NCBI RefSeq assembly: GCF_004358755.1 | Contig: NZ_SMZY01000002.1 | Location: 496,001-560,000 of the forward strand | Origin: Peribacillus frigoritolerans | GTDB lineage: Bacteria > Bacillota > Bacilli > Bacillales > Bacillaceae | DNA length: 64,000 nucleotides | Direction of reading: 5' to 3' | In this document: piece by piece, positions 51,068-60,117 of the stretch | How positions within the stretch are numbered: the first letter of the stretch is position 1 | Layout: each line of letters opens with the position of its first letter | Notes under the pieces: model-generated | The model's database searches: none | Told to the model about the DNA's origin: nothing | Seen by the model: the letters and a program-made list of their open reading frames with translations, nothing else | Translations under genes and position numbers: made by a program

Positions 51068-52673
51068 TTTGATTGTCCCCTCTCTCTGTTTCTTCTTTTA
51101 CAAGCAGTCTTTTTAATAGTTTCCCAACCGTATTCCGCGGCAGGCTGTCCCGCACTTCAAACTGTTTTGGAACTTTATAGGGTGTGAGTTTTGTATAGCA
51201 GTAGCCTCTCAGCTCTTCTTTATCAATCGTCTTCCCATCCTTTGGAACAACGTACGCTTTCACTCGTTCTCCGTGTTCTTCATCAGGCAGACCTACTACA
51301 GCCGCCTCTTTGACGTCCGGATGTTCATAGAGAACACCTTCAATTTCCTGCGGATAAATATTAAAGCCGCCCAATATGATCATTTCCTTCTTGCGGCCGA
51401 CGATATAAAAGTAGCCCTCCTCATCCATCGTCGCCAGATCCCCTGTGTACAGCCAGCCATTCTGCAGAGCGGAATGCGTTTCGGCTTCATTGTTCCAGTA
51501 GCCCTTCATGATCTGCGGACCCTTGATCAAAAGCTCTCCAACACTTTTTGGCCCGAGCTCCATGTTGTCCTCATCAACAATCATGCAGTCGGTTTCTGGA
51601 ACCGGAATCCCGATGCTGCCGATTTTTCTTTTCCCAAACGGCGGATTGCGGTGTGTGGAAGGTGAAGCTTCTGACAGTCCGAACCCTTCCCCTATCCGCG
51701 TTCCGGTCAAGCTTTCAAATCGCTGAATGATTTCAACCGGAAGCGGTGCAGATCCTGAAGAACACAGCTTTAGACAACCCAGCTTTGCTTCTTCTATTTC
51801 AGGATGATTGACGAAAGCGATATACATTTTCGGCACTCCTGGAAAAAAAGTCGGGCGGTGCTTTTTAATTTTTTCCAGCACATCATCAATCTCGAACTTC
51901 CTGAATAAAAGAAGCCTCCCTCCAATGAAGATTCCCAGGTTCATGCCGCTTGTCATTGCATACACATGATAGAGCGGTGTTGCAATCAGGACGGTTTCTT
52001 TTCCCTGAATCATCGAATCCCCGTACATCAGGCAGCTTTGATAGACGTTGGCTGTCAGATTGAAATGAGTCAGCATCGCACCTTTCATTTTCCCGGTGGT
52101 TCCGCCTGTGTACTGGATCACTGCGACATCTTCCTTCGCATTGATCTCGGCAGGACGTTTTAGAGAAATCCCAGAGGCAATCAGATCTTCAAGTTTCAGA
52201 TAACGGCCGTCTGAGTCTGACAGCTGAGATGCCATCATATGGGTAAAGGAATAAAGGTCGCTGACTTCATTGATGGTATTCCTGCCTGCCGCATCCGCAA
52301 CGATCGTCGTCACTTCAGAATCTGCCACAATTTGAAGCAGCTCTCTCGCTGTGTACATCGGGTTAATTTGGACAACAATCAGCCCCAGGGCATGAGCGGC
52401 GTAATTTGAAATCACGTAATCGGGATGATTGGCCAGCATCAACCCCATGCGGTCACCCTTTTTGAAACCCATTTCATTCCATTTGCCTGCGAGCCTATCA
52501 ACTTTGTTTTTCAGCTCCAGATACGTTATTTCTAACTCTTCAAAAAGGATAGCGGTTTGCCCGCCATATCGCTCTGCGGTTTTCTCAAGCATCGTATAAA
52601 CGGACTGTTCCGGTATATGAACGTCCCCGTGCTGATAAAAAGAATGCCAGGGACGCTGAATCGTACGCTCCAC
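51057..52673 (-). CDS. Acyl-CoA ligase (AMP-forming)
   Basis: 538 aa ANL-superfamily ligase that activates a carboxylic acid with ATP and CoA. P-loop VIQYTGGTTGKMKGAMLTHFN, A5-type motif GFGLSEASPSTHRNP, A7/A8 LYTGDLATMDEEGYFYIVGRKKEMIILGG and the catalytic Lys in LPRNTVGKLLKR. The acid is unknown; the MFS gene next to it suggests an imported one. Starts at GTG after AGGAGG. Confidence 0.88.
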   Translation of the reverse strand: MERTIQRPWHSFYQHGDVHIPEQSVYTMLEKTAERYGGQTAILFEELEITYLELKNKVDRLAGKWNEMGFKKGDRMGLMLANHPDYVISNYAAHALGLIVVQINPMYTARELLQIVADSEVTTIVADAAGRNTINEVSDLYSFTHMMASQLSDSDGRYLKLEDLIASGISLKRPAEINAKEDVAVIQYTGGTTGKMKGAMLTHFNLTANVYQSCLMYGDSMIQGKETVLIATPLYHVYAMTSGMNLGIFIGGRLLLFRKFEIDDVLEKIKKHRPTFFPGVPKMYIAFVNHPEIEEAKLGCLKLCSSGSAPLPVEIIQRFESLTGTRIGEGFGLSEASPSTHRNPPFGKRKIGSIGIPVPETDCMIVDEDNMELGPKSVGELLIKGPQIMKGYWNNEAETHSALQNGWLYTGDLATMDEEGYFYIVGRKKEMIILGGFNIYPQEIEGVLYEHPDVKEAAVVGLPDEEHGERVKAYVVPKDGKTIDKEELRGYCYTKLTPYKVPKQFEVRDSLPRNTVGKLLKRLLVKEETERGDNQNGN

Positions 52674-52685
52674 ACTACCTCCTCC

Positions 52686-53951
52686 TTACTTTCCGATTGC
52701 GGCTTGATTTTCTGCGGCAAGGTCAATTTTCGAATTAGGCCTTACAAAAACAGTGAACAATACGCCGAATACCGTAATCAGCCCGGCCATGAAGATGATC
52801 GACAAATCAAAGCCTGCCGCACTGTTTTCACCTGATGACCCGACGATATAACCTGTAATTAAAGGTCCTACAATACCCGCCAAGTTGCCTGATGACGTTA
52901 AAATACTCGTCATCAGTCCGCCGCGCTCAGGCAGAAGATGAATGATGATGGTTGGTCCTATCGTTAAAATGCCATATGTAAGTCCTTTAGCAAGACACAT
53001 GGCGATAATGACCCAGACAGCATTTGTAATAAAAGCTGTGGAAGCAAGCAGCAGCGCGCCGATAATCATGGCCAGGCCGACAACATACACCCTCGAGATC
53101 CGCCAGTCTTTATTCCGTTTAAACAATCTGTCTGACAAAACAGATACCCCGATATAGACGCCGACTGAAACAACCCCAATGCCTGAAACTGCATAACCCA
53201 TCTCGATATTTGTCATGTTGACGATTTTCACTAAGTAAACAGGAAGCCACACAGCAAACCAGACAACAAGCAGGTAGGTTGAAAAATAAGCAAGTGTCGT
53301 AAACAAAGCAGATGGTTTAGAGAGCATCAGCAGAAACGCTTTTACATCAAGCTTCTCAAGCTGCTTTTTCTTTGGTTTTTCGTCTTCTTCCAGTTCATCA
53401 GCCCGAGGAACGTCACGAGTGAATTGGATCGCGATAAACCAGACTATACTTGCGACTCCTAAAAACGCGAAAGCTATCCGCCAGCCGAAAATTTGGATGA
53501 GCGCGACAAGAATCGGCGCCGCTACCATCGCGCCAAGCGTAGCTCCAGACACAACGACTGAATTGGCAAGCCCGCGAAGCTTTGGCGGAAACCAAGTGTT
53601 TGCATGGTTATAAGCAATTGGGCTGAACGGCCCTTCAAATGCTCCAAGTAAAAAACGGTACAGCAGAAGCAACGGTAGACCAGCAATGGCAAGCACGCCT
53701 ATTTGCAAAACCGCCCATGTCAGCATCAAAAACCCGAGCACTTTTTTGGCTCCAACCCGGTCAGCCCATGCTGCGCCAAAAATACCTGTTACAGGATAAA
53801 GCCAGTAATAACTGCTGCCGACAAGACCCCAATCGGCGTAAGAAAGATTAAATTCCTTCATGATCGGGACAGCTGCAAGCCCCGTAATCGATTTATCCGC
53901 AAAGTTAATGAACATCCCAAAGAATAGTAAAACAAGCACAGTCCAGCGCAT
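52686..53951 (-). CDS. MFS organic-anion transporter (ACS/DgoT-like)
   Basis: 421 aa, twelve membrane helices. N-terminus MRWTVLVLLFFGMFINFADKSITG and the loop WADRVGAKKVLGFLM are typical of the anion:cation symporter group; the central loop (LEEDEKPKKKQLEKLDVK) is charged. Members import hexonates, hydroxybenzoates or short carboxylates. It is probably the importer of the acid activated by the downstream ligase. Confidence 0.82.
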   Translation of the reverse strand: MRWTVLVLLFFGMFINFADKSITGLAAVPIMKEFNLSYADWGLVGSSYYWLYPVTGIFGAAWADRVGAKKVLGFLMLTWAVLQIGVLAIAGLPLLLLYRFLLGAFEGPFSPIAYNHANTWFPPKLRGLANSVVVSGATLGAMVAAPILVALIQIFGWRIAFAFLGVASIVWFIAIQFTRDVPRADELEEDEKPKKKQLEKLDVKAFLLMLSKPSALFTTLAYFSTYLLVVWFAVWLPVYLVKIVNMTNIEMGYAVSGIGVVSVGVYIGVSVLSDRLFKRNKDWRISRVYVVGLAMIIGALLLASTAFITNAVWVIIAMCLAKGLTYGILTIGPTIIIHLLPERGGLMTSILTSSGNLAGIVGPLITGYIVGSSGENSAAGFDLSIIFMAGLITVFGVLFTVFVRPNSKIDLAAENQAAIGK

Positions 53952-53975
53952 CTAACTCCCCCTATCCGCTCTTGC

Positions 53976-55124
53976 TCAATTTTCTTCCAGCACTCGTCTT
54001 GCGATGATCAGACGCTGAATTTCATTTGTTCCCTCATAAATTTTTGTAATGCGGGCATCCCGGTAAAAACGCTCTACCGGATAATCCGAAACGTAACCCA
54101 TTCCCCCATGAATCTGTACCGCCTTGTCCGCTACCCGATTGAAGACATCTGAAGCAAACAGCTTCGCCATCGATGCTTCCTTGATGACTTTTTTCCCTTC
54201 ATCAATCATGGAAGCAGCCATATAAGTGAGAGTTCTTGCTGCTTCTGTTTCTGTCGCCATATCCGCAAGCATCCATTGAATCGCCTGATTGTCGGCAATC
54301 GGTTTTCCAAATTGAATCCGTTCTTTTGCATACGATGCTGAAAGCGCTATCAACTTGTCGCATGAACCAACTGCTCTGGCTGCCAGCCCCACACGGCCTT
54401 CGCTCAGAATTTTCAGCGCAGACATATAGCCCATGCCGACTTCACCGATCACATTTTCCTCAGGAACGACGCAATCTTCGAAAATCAATTGTGCAGTATG
54501 AGATCCGCGCAGCCCCATCTTTTTATCTTTTTTTCCAAGCGAAAATCCAGGAAAATCCTTTTCAATTAAAAATGCGGTAATTCCGCCTTTCGCTCCTTTT
54601 TCCTTGTCCGTTAAGGCAAATACCGTAAAGACATCCGCAACTGGCGCATTCGTAATGAAATGCTTTGTTCCATTTAAAATCCACTGATTTCCACGTTTCT
54701 CTGCACGCGTTGCGAGATTCGTCGCATCTGAACCAGCTCCTGGCTCTGACAGAGCAAACGCGGCGATTTTCTTTCCCGCTGCCATATCCGGCAAATACTT
54801 TTGTTTTAATGATTCTGAAGCAAGCTTTACCAGTCCTGTGCTTCCGATGCCTGTATGGGCACTGATCAAACTGACAAACCCGTTATGTGTATGTCCCAGC
54901 TGTTCAAGCACCACTGCTTTTCCAACCGCATTCAGCCCAATCCCGCCGTACTCTTCCGGAATGCTGATGCCGAAAAGACCAAGGTCCTTCGCCTGTTCTA
55001 CTAAATGGTCCGGAATCCGGTCTTCATCCTCAATCTGCTGAGCATATGGTTCAACCTCGTTATCTACAAAACTTCTCACCATTTTTTTCATTTGTTCGAT
55101 TTCTTGAGAAACGGTTGCCTGCAT
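53976..55124 (-). CDS. Acyl-CoA dehydrogenase, second copy, first gene of the operon
   Basis: 382 aa flavoprotein with FALSEPGAGSDATNLAT, WILNGTKHFITNAPVADVF, GRVGLAARAVGSCD and RDARITKIYEGTNEIQRLIIAR. It introduces the 2,3 double bond. The ATG at 55124 has GGGGG 8 nt upstream; TTG at 55127 is the only nearby alternative. A sigma-54 promoter ends about 36 bp upstream and directs the ten-gene operon to 45381. Confidence 0.93.
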   Translation of the reverse strand: MQATVSQEIEQMKKMVRSFVDNEVEPYAQQIEDEDRIPDHLVEQAKDLGLFGISIPEEYGGIGLNAVGKAVVLEQLGHTHNGFVSLISAHTGIGSTGLVKLASESLKQKYLPDMAAGKKIAAFALSEPGAGSDATNLATRAEKRGNQWILNGTKHFITNAPVADVFTVFALTDKEKGAKGGITAFLIEKDFPGFSLGKKDKKMGLRGSHTAQLIFEDCVVPEENVIGEVGMGYMSALKILSEGRVGLAARAVGSCDKLIALSASYAKERIQFGKPIADNQAIQWMLADMATETEAARTLTYMAASMIDEGKKVIKEASMAKLFASDVFNRVADKAVQIHGGMGYVSDYPVERFYRDARITKIYEGTNEIQRLIIARRVLEEN

Positions 55125-55160
55125 CAATAAATCCCCCTTTTAAATTCTTACTCTAGTAGA

Positions 55161-55176
55161 TGCAAGAAGTGTGCCA
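55161..55176 (-). promoter_or_regulatory. Sigma-54 (SigL) -24/-12 promoter
   Basis: TGGCACACTTCTTGCA on the minus strand is an exact match to TGGCAC-N5-TTGCW. It lies 37-52 bp before the start of the first operon gene. Confidence 0.85.
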
Positions 55177-55217
55177 ACTGGGGAAAAGCTGGTATAGCGG
55201 GATTTTTCTATCAAGAA

Positions 55218-55297
55218 GATTCATTTTTGAATCAATCGTGTCGATTTAAGAGGGTTTTTGTGATTCATTTTTGAATCGGAGGATTCAGGATTGAATT
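55218..55297. promoter_or_regulatory. Upstream activating sequence: three dyads for a sigma-54 activator
   Basis: GATTCATTTTTGAATC occurs at 55218-55233 and 55262-55277 (identical), and GATTCAGGATTGAATT at 55282-55297 (one arm position changed). All have arms GATTCA and TGAATC/T separated by 4 bp. They lie 42-136 bp upstream of the -24 element, a normal enhancer position. Confidence 0.7.
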
Positions 55298-55429
55298 AAC
55301 GGAAAAGAGGCTGGTAAAAAACTTGTTTTTCAATTTCTAACGTTTCTCAGGACACTATTTAATCCTGAAAATACAGGTAAGGATAAGGAGAATTGACAGC
55401 ACTTTGTAAGGTAGCTCCACATTGAAAAA

Positions 55430-55790
55430 TTGGCAGCAATCTGGGGAGGGGCGCCACAACTGAGAAGACATCACCTGAAAAGTGGCAGCATTCTAGGGAG
55501 GGGCGCCACAACTGAGAAGACATCACCTAAAAAGTGGCAGCATTCTGGGGAGGGGCACCACAACTGAGAAGACATCACCTAAAAAGTGGCAGCACTCTAG
55601 GGAGGGGCGCCACAACTGAGAAGACATCACCTGAAAAGTGGCAGCACTTTAGGGAGTAGCGCCACAACTGAGAAGACATCACCTGAAAAGTGGCAGCACT
55701 CTAGGGAGTAGCGCCACAACTGAGAAGACATCACCTGAAAAGTGGCAGCACTCTAGGGAGTAGCGCCACAACTGAGAAGACATCAAATGT
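55430..55790. repeat. Seven 52-bp tandem repeats
   Basis: TGGCAGCA starts at 55431, 55483, 55535, 55587, 55639, 55691 and 55743, always 52 bp apart. Each unit starts GTGGCAGCA and has GCCAC about 18 bp later, so it can fold into a hairpin with the inner pair ACTC/GAGT in several copies, then AACTGAGAAGACATCACC. The last unit diverges after GACATCA. A short related fragment precedes it near 55393. Non-coding. It lies upstream of the sigma-54 enhancer, in the 794-bp gap 55125-55918. Confidence 0.95.
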
Positions 55791-55830
55791 CCAACAAAAA
55801 ATACTTTTGCTATAGAAGCCTTTTATACAG

Positions 55831-55864
55831 AAAAAATCCGAACTATTAACTCCTAGTTCGGATT
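55831..55864 (-). terminator. Terminator of the ECF sigma/anti-sigma operon
   Basis: AATCCGAACTA (55835-55845) with TAGTTCGGATT (55854-55864), followed on the minus strand by TTTTTTCTG. Confidence 0.85.
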
Positions 55865-55918
55865 GTTCTTTGGCTATCTGACTTTTGTCCCAGCCTCTTT
55901 GATCATTAAGATACTTTT

Positions 55919-57265
55919 TTATTTCAGCTCCACTTTAACAGGAGGCAATTTCACAGGTTCCCCGTTCATGCTGAAGACACCGAAGGGAATAGATAAAGAA
56001 TAGTCATTCAGATCAACATCAGCTGAAATGTTAAAATTCGATTGAAAGTGCAGGGTTTCAGGGTCGATCAGCTTGGCGTTATTGCCGTTAATGAAAGTGT
56101 CTCCTTTTTGGAGAGAGATGGAATCAGCAAAATTTTGGAGGATGTCCTGCTTGTAATCTGCTCCATTAATATGTTTTATACGATAGTCTAAAACGACTCT
56201 GTTATCCATTTTTGTCACTTTATTCACATACAGCTCATACCCAAACCGTTTGCTCTCTGCGGTGAAAGGCGGCGAAACGACTGGAGCCAGGGTTCGCGGC
56301 TCATCCCGCTCAATTTGCGGATAAACCATTAAGGATTCGGTTTCATCTGATAATCCCGCCGATAATAGATAACGCTGCACCGTAAGCACTTTTCCGTTTA
56401 TCACTTCTGAGGCAATCACATCTCCATGACTAAGCGGGAGCTCTTTTCCATGATCGTTTTTTACACGGAATGATACGGTATCATGTTCATCAGACAACAC
56501 TGTTTCGTACTCTAGCAAAGTTGTAGCTTTTCCTTTTGTCACGGAGTGAATCACAAGCTTTTCATCACCGATCTTGGTTTCTGCGTTTACAGCTGCCGTT
56601 TTATTCGGAATCCGCTTTACAGGAACGTCAAACTTCCATTCCCCTTTTTGTCCTGCGATCGATTCAAATGTCAGCGGAAGTGTAAAGTCAGCCGGCAGTT
56701 CCTTTCCTTGATAATAGAATTCCATCGAGCCCAAATATCCATCTTCCGTTTTCACAATCCCATAATGAGAGCCGGGCCACTGCTTTGATTCGCTGCCGTC
56801 GAAGAGATAATGTCCGTACCCCGAAGCAGGATCGTTCGGTCCCTCCACCCATTTTTCAGGAAGAGACTCTCCTTCTGTCTTGAATGTAACCCCTACAACA
56901 TTGCCGTCAAAATACACACTTGTCAGCGTAATGCTGACCCCGTTGCTTACAGCCTTTTCATTCAGCTCTGTTACTAGTTCAGCTGACGCCAGTTCTTTGC
57001 CGATTGAAAAAGAGAAGTTTTCATAGATGGATCCGAGCACCGGGACACTTGCCAATACGTTTGTGACGGGCGTAAAAATAAATCCGGAAGCGAGCAGAAT
57101 GGATGCTGCCGCTGTGGATAAAAGGGCTGCTGATTTCACAGTGTAACGGCTTTTTTTCCGCTTTTGCTCTTTGCCGGCTTTTATTCCACGTGAAACGGCG
57201 GCAAAAATATCATCTTCAGGCAGGTCAATTTCGGCGACTTGGTTCTCAAACCATTTTTTGTCCAT
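55919..57265 (-). CDS. DUF4179-type membrane protein, putative anti-sigma factor
   Basis: 448 aa. A cytosolic N-terminus (DKKWFENQVAEIDLPEDDIFAAVSRGI), one membrane helix (about residues 43-66, SAALLSTAAASILLASGFIFTP) and a long extracytoplasmic beta-rich part containing SIYENFSFSIGKELASAELV and ITLTSVYFDGNVVGVTF, as in DUF4179 proteins. It overlaps the sigma-factor gene by 20 bp. GGAGGAG lies 6 nt before the ATG at 57265. Its role as membrane-bound sensor/anti-sigma is inferred from the family and the pairing. Confidence 0.85.
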   Translation of the reverse strand: MDKKWFENQVAEIDLPEDDIFAAVSRGIKAGKEQKRKKSRYTVKSAALLSTAAASILLASGFIFTPVTNVLASVPVLGSIYENFSFSIGKELASAELVTELNEKAVSNGVSITLTSVYFDGNVVGVTFKTEGESLPEKWVEGPNDPASGYGHYLFDGSESKQWPGSHYGIVKTEDGYLGSMEFYYQGKELPADFTLPLTFESIAGQKGEWKFDVPVKRIPNKTAAVNAETKIGDEKLVIHSVTKGKATTLLEYETVLSDEHDTVSFRVKNDHGKELPLSHGDVIASEVINGKVLTVQRYLLSAGLSDETESLMVYPQIERDEPRTLAPVVSPPFTAESKRFGYELYVNKVTKMDNRVVLDYRIKHINGADYKQDILQNFADSISLQKGDTFINGNNAKLIDPETLHFQSNFNISADVDLNDYSLSIPFGVFSMNGEPVKLPPVKVELK

Positions 57266-57776
57266 ACAGCTCTCCTCCTTCAAGCACTTGTTTCAGTTCC
57301 GCTTTAGCCCTGCGCAGATAAGTCTTAATGGTTCCTTCAGGTTTATTCATCGTTTCTGCGATCGAACGGATGGATAAATCGTGATAATAGAATAAAATAA
57401 TGACAGTTTGATAGTTCTGATTCAGCGCAGAGATGGCAAAGGTAAGATCAGGCTCGCTCTCTTGATAAACAACAGCTTTCTTTTCAAGAAATGCACTCTC
57501 CATCAAGACTGTTTTTTTCTTTTTCTTCAAAAGTTCATAAGCCGTGCGGATTAAAATCTTCGTCAGCCACGTGCTGAAATATTCCGGCTGTCTTAAGCTT
57601 TCTATGGAGATAAAGGCTTTACAAACAGTCTCCTGCAGCACATCTAATGCATCTTCTTTATTCCGCACATATAAGAAAGCCGTTTTATATAGCTTGGCGC
57701 TTTCTGCTTTAACCAGCTCTTCAAATGCTTCTTCATTGCCCTTTATTGCTTTTTTGACAAGATGTAGTTGACTCAC
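57246..57776 (-). CDS. ECF-type RNA polymerase sigma factor
   Basis: 176 aa. Region 2 (AFEELVKAESAKLYKTAFLYVRNKEDALDVLQETVCKAF) and region 4 (LNQNYQTVIILFYYHDLSIRSIAETMNKPEGTIKTYLRRAKAEL) are clear; no region 3. AGGAGAGG lies before the GTG at 57776, better than the ATG at 57794 that overlaps it. TGAAAC at 57822-57827 (minus strand) with CCTC 17 bp downstream may be an autoregulated ECF promoter, but the -10 is poor. Partnered with the DUF4179 protein. Confidence 0.9.
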   Translation of the reverse strand: MSQLHLVKKAIKGNEEAFEELVKAESAKLYKTAFLYVRNKEDALDVLQETVCKAFISIESLRQPEYFSTWLTKILIRTAYELLKKKKKTVLMESAFLEKKAVVYQESEPDLTFAISALNQNYQTVIILFYYHDLSIRSIAETMNKPEGTIKTYLRRAKAELKQVLEGGELYGQKMV

Positions 57777-57906
57777 GCTTTCCTCTCCTTTCACATGTTA
57801 GAGGAATCTGATTGAAGAAAAGTTTCAAAGTGATGAAATCTACGTCATTATACAAAAATATGTAAAATAGTGGTATCATTTTTTAAAATAGAAAGGGGAT
57901 GAAATC

Positions 57907-59037
57907 ATGACTGCATTACCCCGCAGCACGATGCTTGAAGCGATGCTATCTGCTGATAGAACGTTCGACGGCGTCTTTTACACCGGTGTAAAAACAACAA
58001 AAATCTATTGTTTGCCCTCCTGCTATGCAAAAAAGCCTCTTCCTCAGAATGTGATTTTTTTCAAAACTCCAGCAGATGCTGAAAACCAGCATTTCCGCTC
58101 ATGCAAAAAATGTTTTCCTGACTTTCCGCAAAGCAAGTGGATGGATCATAAGTCTTACATAGAGCTGCTCCCTCCAACTGATTTTGCCTTCAGTGAATGT
58201 CTTGTCTTTCTAGGAAGATCTGCAGCTGAAGTCCTTCACCGCGTTCAAGGGGATTTTCTGCTGAAATGGATTGAAATCGATGGAAAAAGCGTGCTGCTGA
58301 AGGTGTCAATGAAGCAGGAAAGACTAGTTATTGAATTCCCTGATCAAATCCCTGACAAGTTCCGCCGAGTACAAGCAGGAAAATACATCTGGAATCTATT
58401 TGATTTAGACAGGGAGATGCAGCCTTTTTATGAGCTGTCTGACAAGGATGACCTTTTAAGATCCGTCGTCACTAAACATTACGGACTGCGGATCATTGGC
58501 ATCCCTGATCTATTTGAGGCTTTGACCTGGGCGATTATCGGCCAGCAAATCAACCTGAATTTTGCCTATACGCTTAAAAAGAGACTGATCGAACACTTCG
58601 GTCAGAGTCATGATTTTGAAGGACGCCGGCTGTGGGTTTTCCCAAAACCTGAAGTGATTGCTGAACTTGAAATGACAGATCTCCAAAAACTTCAATTCAC
58701 AACAAGAAAAGCAGAATATATCCTTGCTATTGCAAAAGAGATGGCGAACAGCGGGCTATCTAAAGAAAAGCTGCTACGATTAGAAAAAGATGAAGCAAGA
58801 TCTCTTCTGCTGAGCATTCGAGGTATAGGCGCATGGACAGCTGATTATGTCATGATGAAAAGCTTAAACGATTCTTCCGCTTTTCCCATTTCAGACGTCG
58901 GCTTACAAAATGCAATAAAAGCTCAGCTCAGATTAGACAAAAAGCCGTCAATCGGAGAACTGGCCAAACTTGCTGAAGGATGGAAGGGCTGGGAAGCGTA
59001 TGCAGTCTTTTATTTATGGAGGTCGTTGTATCAATGA
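57907..59037 (+). CDS. alkA: Ada-type zinc domain fused to AlkA 3-methyladenine DNA glycosylase
   Basis: 376 aa. Residues about 1-80 form an Ada methylphosphotriester domain with four Cys (C35, C39 in YCLPSC; C66, C69 in SCKKC). The rest is AlkA: substrate-groove N-terminal part (about 90-190) and the HhH-GPD core with ALTWAIIGQQINLNFAYTL, the hairpin LLSIRGIGAWTADYVMM and the catalytic Asp in FPISDVGLQNA. It excises alkylated bases. No AraC HTH separates the two parts, unlike actinobacterial Ada-AlkA proteins. GAAAGGGGATG precedes the ATG. Its regulation by AdaA (18823) is likely but not shown. Confidence 0.9.
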   Translation: MTALPRSTMLEAMLSADRTFDGVFYTGVKTTKIYCLPSCYAKKPLPQNVIFFKTPADAENQHFRSCKKCFPDFPQSKWMDHKSYIELLPPTDFAFSECLVFLGRSAAEVLHRVQGDFLLKWIEIDGKSVLLKVSMKQERLVIEFPDQIPDKFRRVQAGKYIWNLFDLDREMQPFYELSDKDDLLRSVVTKHYGLRIIGIPDLFEALTWAIIGQQINLNFAYTLKKRLIEHFGQSHDFEGRRLWVFPKPEVIAELEMTDLQKLQFTTRKAEYILAIAKEMANSGLSKEKLLRLEKDEARSLLLSIRGIGAWTADYVMMKSLNDSSAFPISDVGLQNAIKAQLRLDKKPSIGELAKLAEGWKGWEAYAVFYLWRSLYQ

Positions 59038-59369
59038 TGAAAAAGTTAGTTATTCTTGTATGTACTGTCATAGCTGCAGTCCTTATCTATTTTTACGGTC
59101 TATACCAAACTTCCAAAATAGCAGAAGGTTTCCCGGTACCAGTAAGTGCAAAGCTTAGTGAGTTATCTGATGAAAAAGCTTATGAAGAATACAGCTGGAC
59201 ACTTGCTTCAGAAGAGAACGGCCTTCCATCTGCCTATCTCCTTGCAATCAATCTTTGGGGCTGGAAGAAAGTCGATCAGATGGGAGCCCTGACAACGTAC
59301 GAAAAAAACGGGGAGAAAATAGACGTGATCTTGCAGACTGATTATTTATACATAACGAAAAGCGAATAA
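59034..59369 (+). CDS. Small membrane-anchored hypothetical protein
   Basis: 111 aa. N-terminal helix MMKKLVILVCTVIAAVLIYFYGLYQ, then a soluble part (LSDEKAYEEYSWTLASEENG, GLPSAYLLAINLWGWKK). Not recognised. Its ATG overlaps the alkA stop (ATGA), with GGAGG 11 nt upstream inside alkA, so it is coupled to alkA translation. Confidence 0.6.
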   Translation: MMKKLVILVCTVIAAVLIYFYGLYQTSKIAEGFPVPVSAKLSELSDEKAYEEYSWTLASEENGLPSAYLLAINLWGWKKVDQMGALTTYEKNGEKIDVILQTDYLYITKSE

Positions 59370-59661
59370 AAAAGGGCAGCACAGGCTGGCGGAGTGCAAA
59401 CATTTTAATTAACATGATTAACATACCAATTAGCTGAGCTTTTGGTGAGCATTTTTTTTAGGGGTTTATTTGGGAAAATGCTATCTTCAACACATATTTC
59501 AGCATATGAATCAGCAAGACCTTGCTGCTCATTAAAGTGTATTTATTTGTACCGCAAATTCTATTATTACTTTAAGCGGTTAAATAAAAATAAGGAACTC
59601 CAGATTTTTAAGAAGTTCCGATTGTTCTTCAATTTTTGCCCCCGATAGCTTAATAAGGATT

Positions 59662-60009
59662 TCACTTTTGCTTCTCGTTTAACTGCTTCAACCATACTTT
59701 AAACCACTCGTAAGGTAGCTCTACTTTAGAAAGGTCTAATTTCTGCAATTCTTCTAATGAATATGTATTTACTAAAAACAAATCCCATTGACATTCAATA
59801 TCTCTTGCTAAGTTTATAGCCATTGAATCATTCTCATCTAATTCGGTACCTTCATCATTATCGAATACCATTGTTAAGTTATCGCACCAATTAACAAAAT
59901 CATATTGTGAAAAGCTGTTTTCTTTACTACATAGGGTACCTAATAATGTCTTTAAGTTTTCAATTTTATATGGAATATTTATGCTCGTGTCATTATAATT
60001 CCAATCCAT
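59662..60009 (-). CDS. Hypothetical acidic protein
   Basis: 115 aa, not recognised. Mostly helical, acidic, with Trp-rich segments (FVNWCDNLTMVFDN, LPYEWFKVWLKQLNEK). No signal or membrane helix. AAGGGGTTC precedes the ATG. The local sequence is AT-rich compared with neighbouring metabolic genes. It might belong to an immunity-type family, but I see nothing specific. The 292-bp gap 59370-59661 before it holds no gene; a weak hairpin at 59594-59619 could end its transcript. Confidence 0.55.
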   Translation of the reverse strand: MDWNYNDTSINIPYKIENLKTLLGTLCSKENSFSQYDFVNWCDNLTMVFDNDEGTELDENDSMAINLARDIECQWDLFLVNTYSLEELQKLDLSKVELPYEWFKVWLKQLNEKQK

Positions 60010-60117
60010 TTAAGAACCCCTTCATTTATATATTTTTTACAACCTGTCATATTTTGGGGAATAAAAGGAGTGATTACAATATGTCGCAATCGCCCCCGAT
60101 TGTTTAATAAGGGTAAG

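Noticed and set aside
59442-59648. 68-codon frame after the alkA operon
   Set aside because: No ribosome-binding site, low-complexity translation, and overlap with a weak hairpin for the gene on the other strand.
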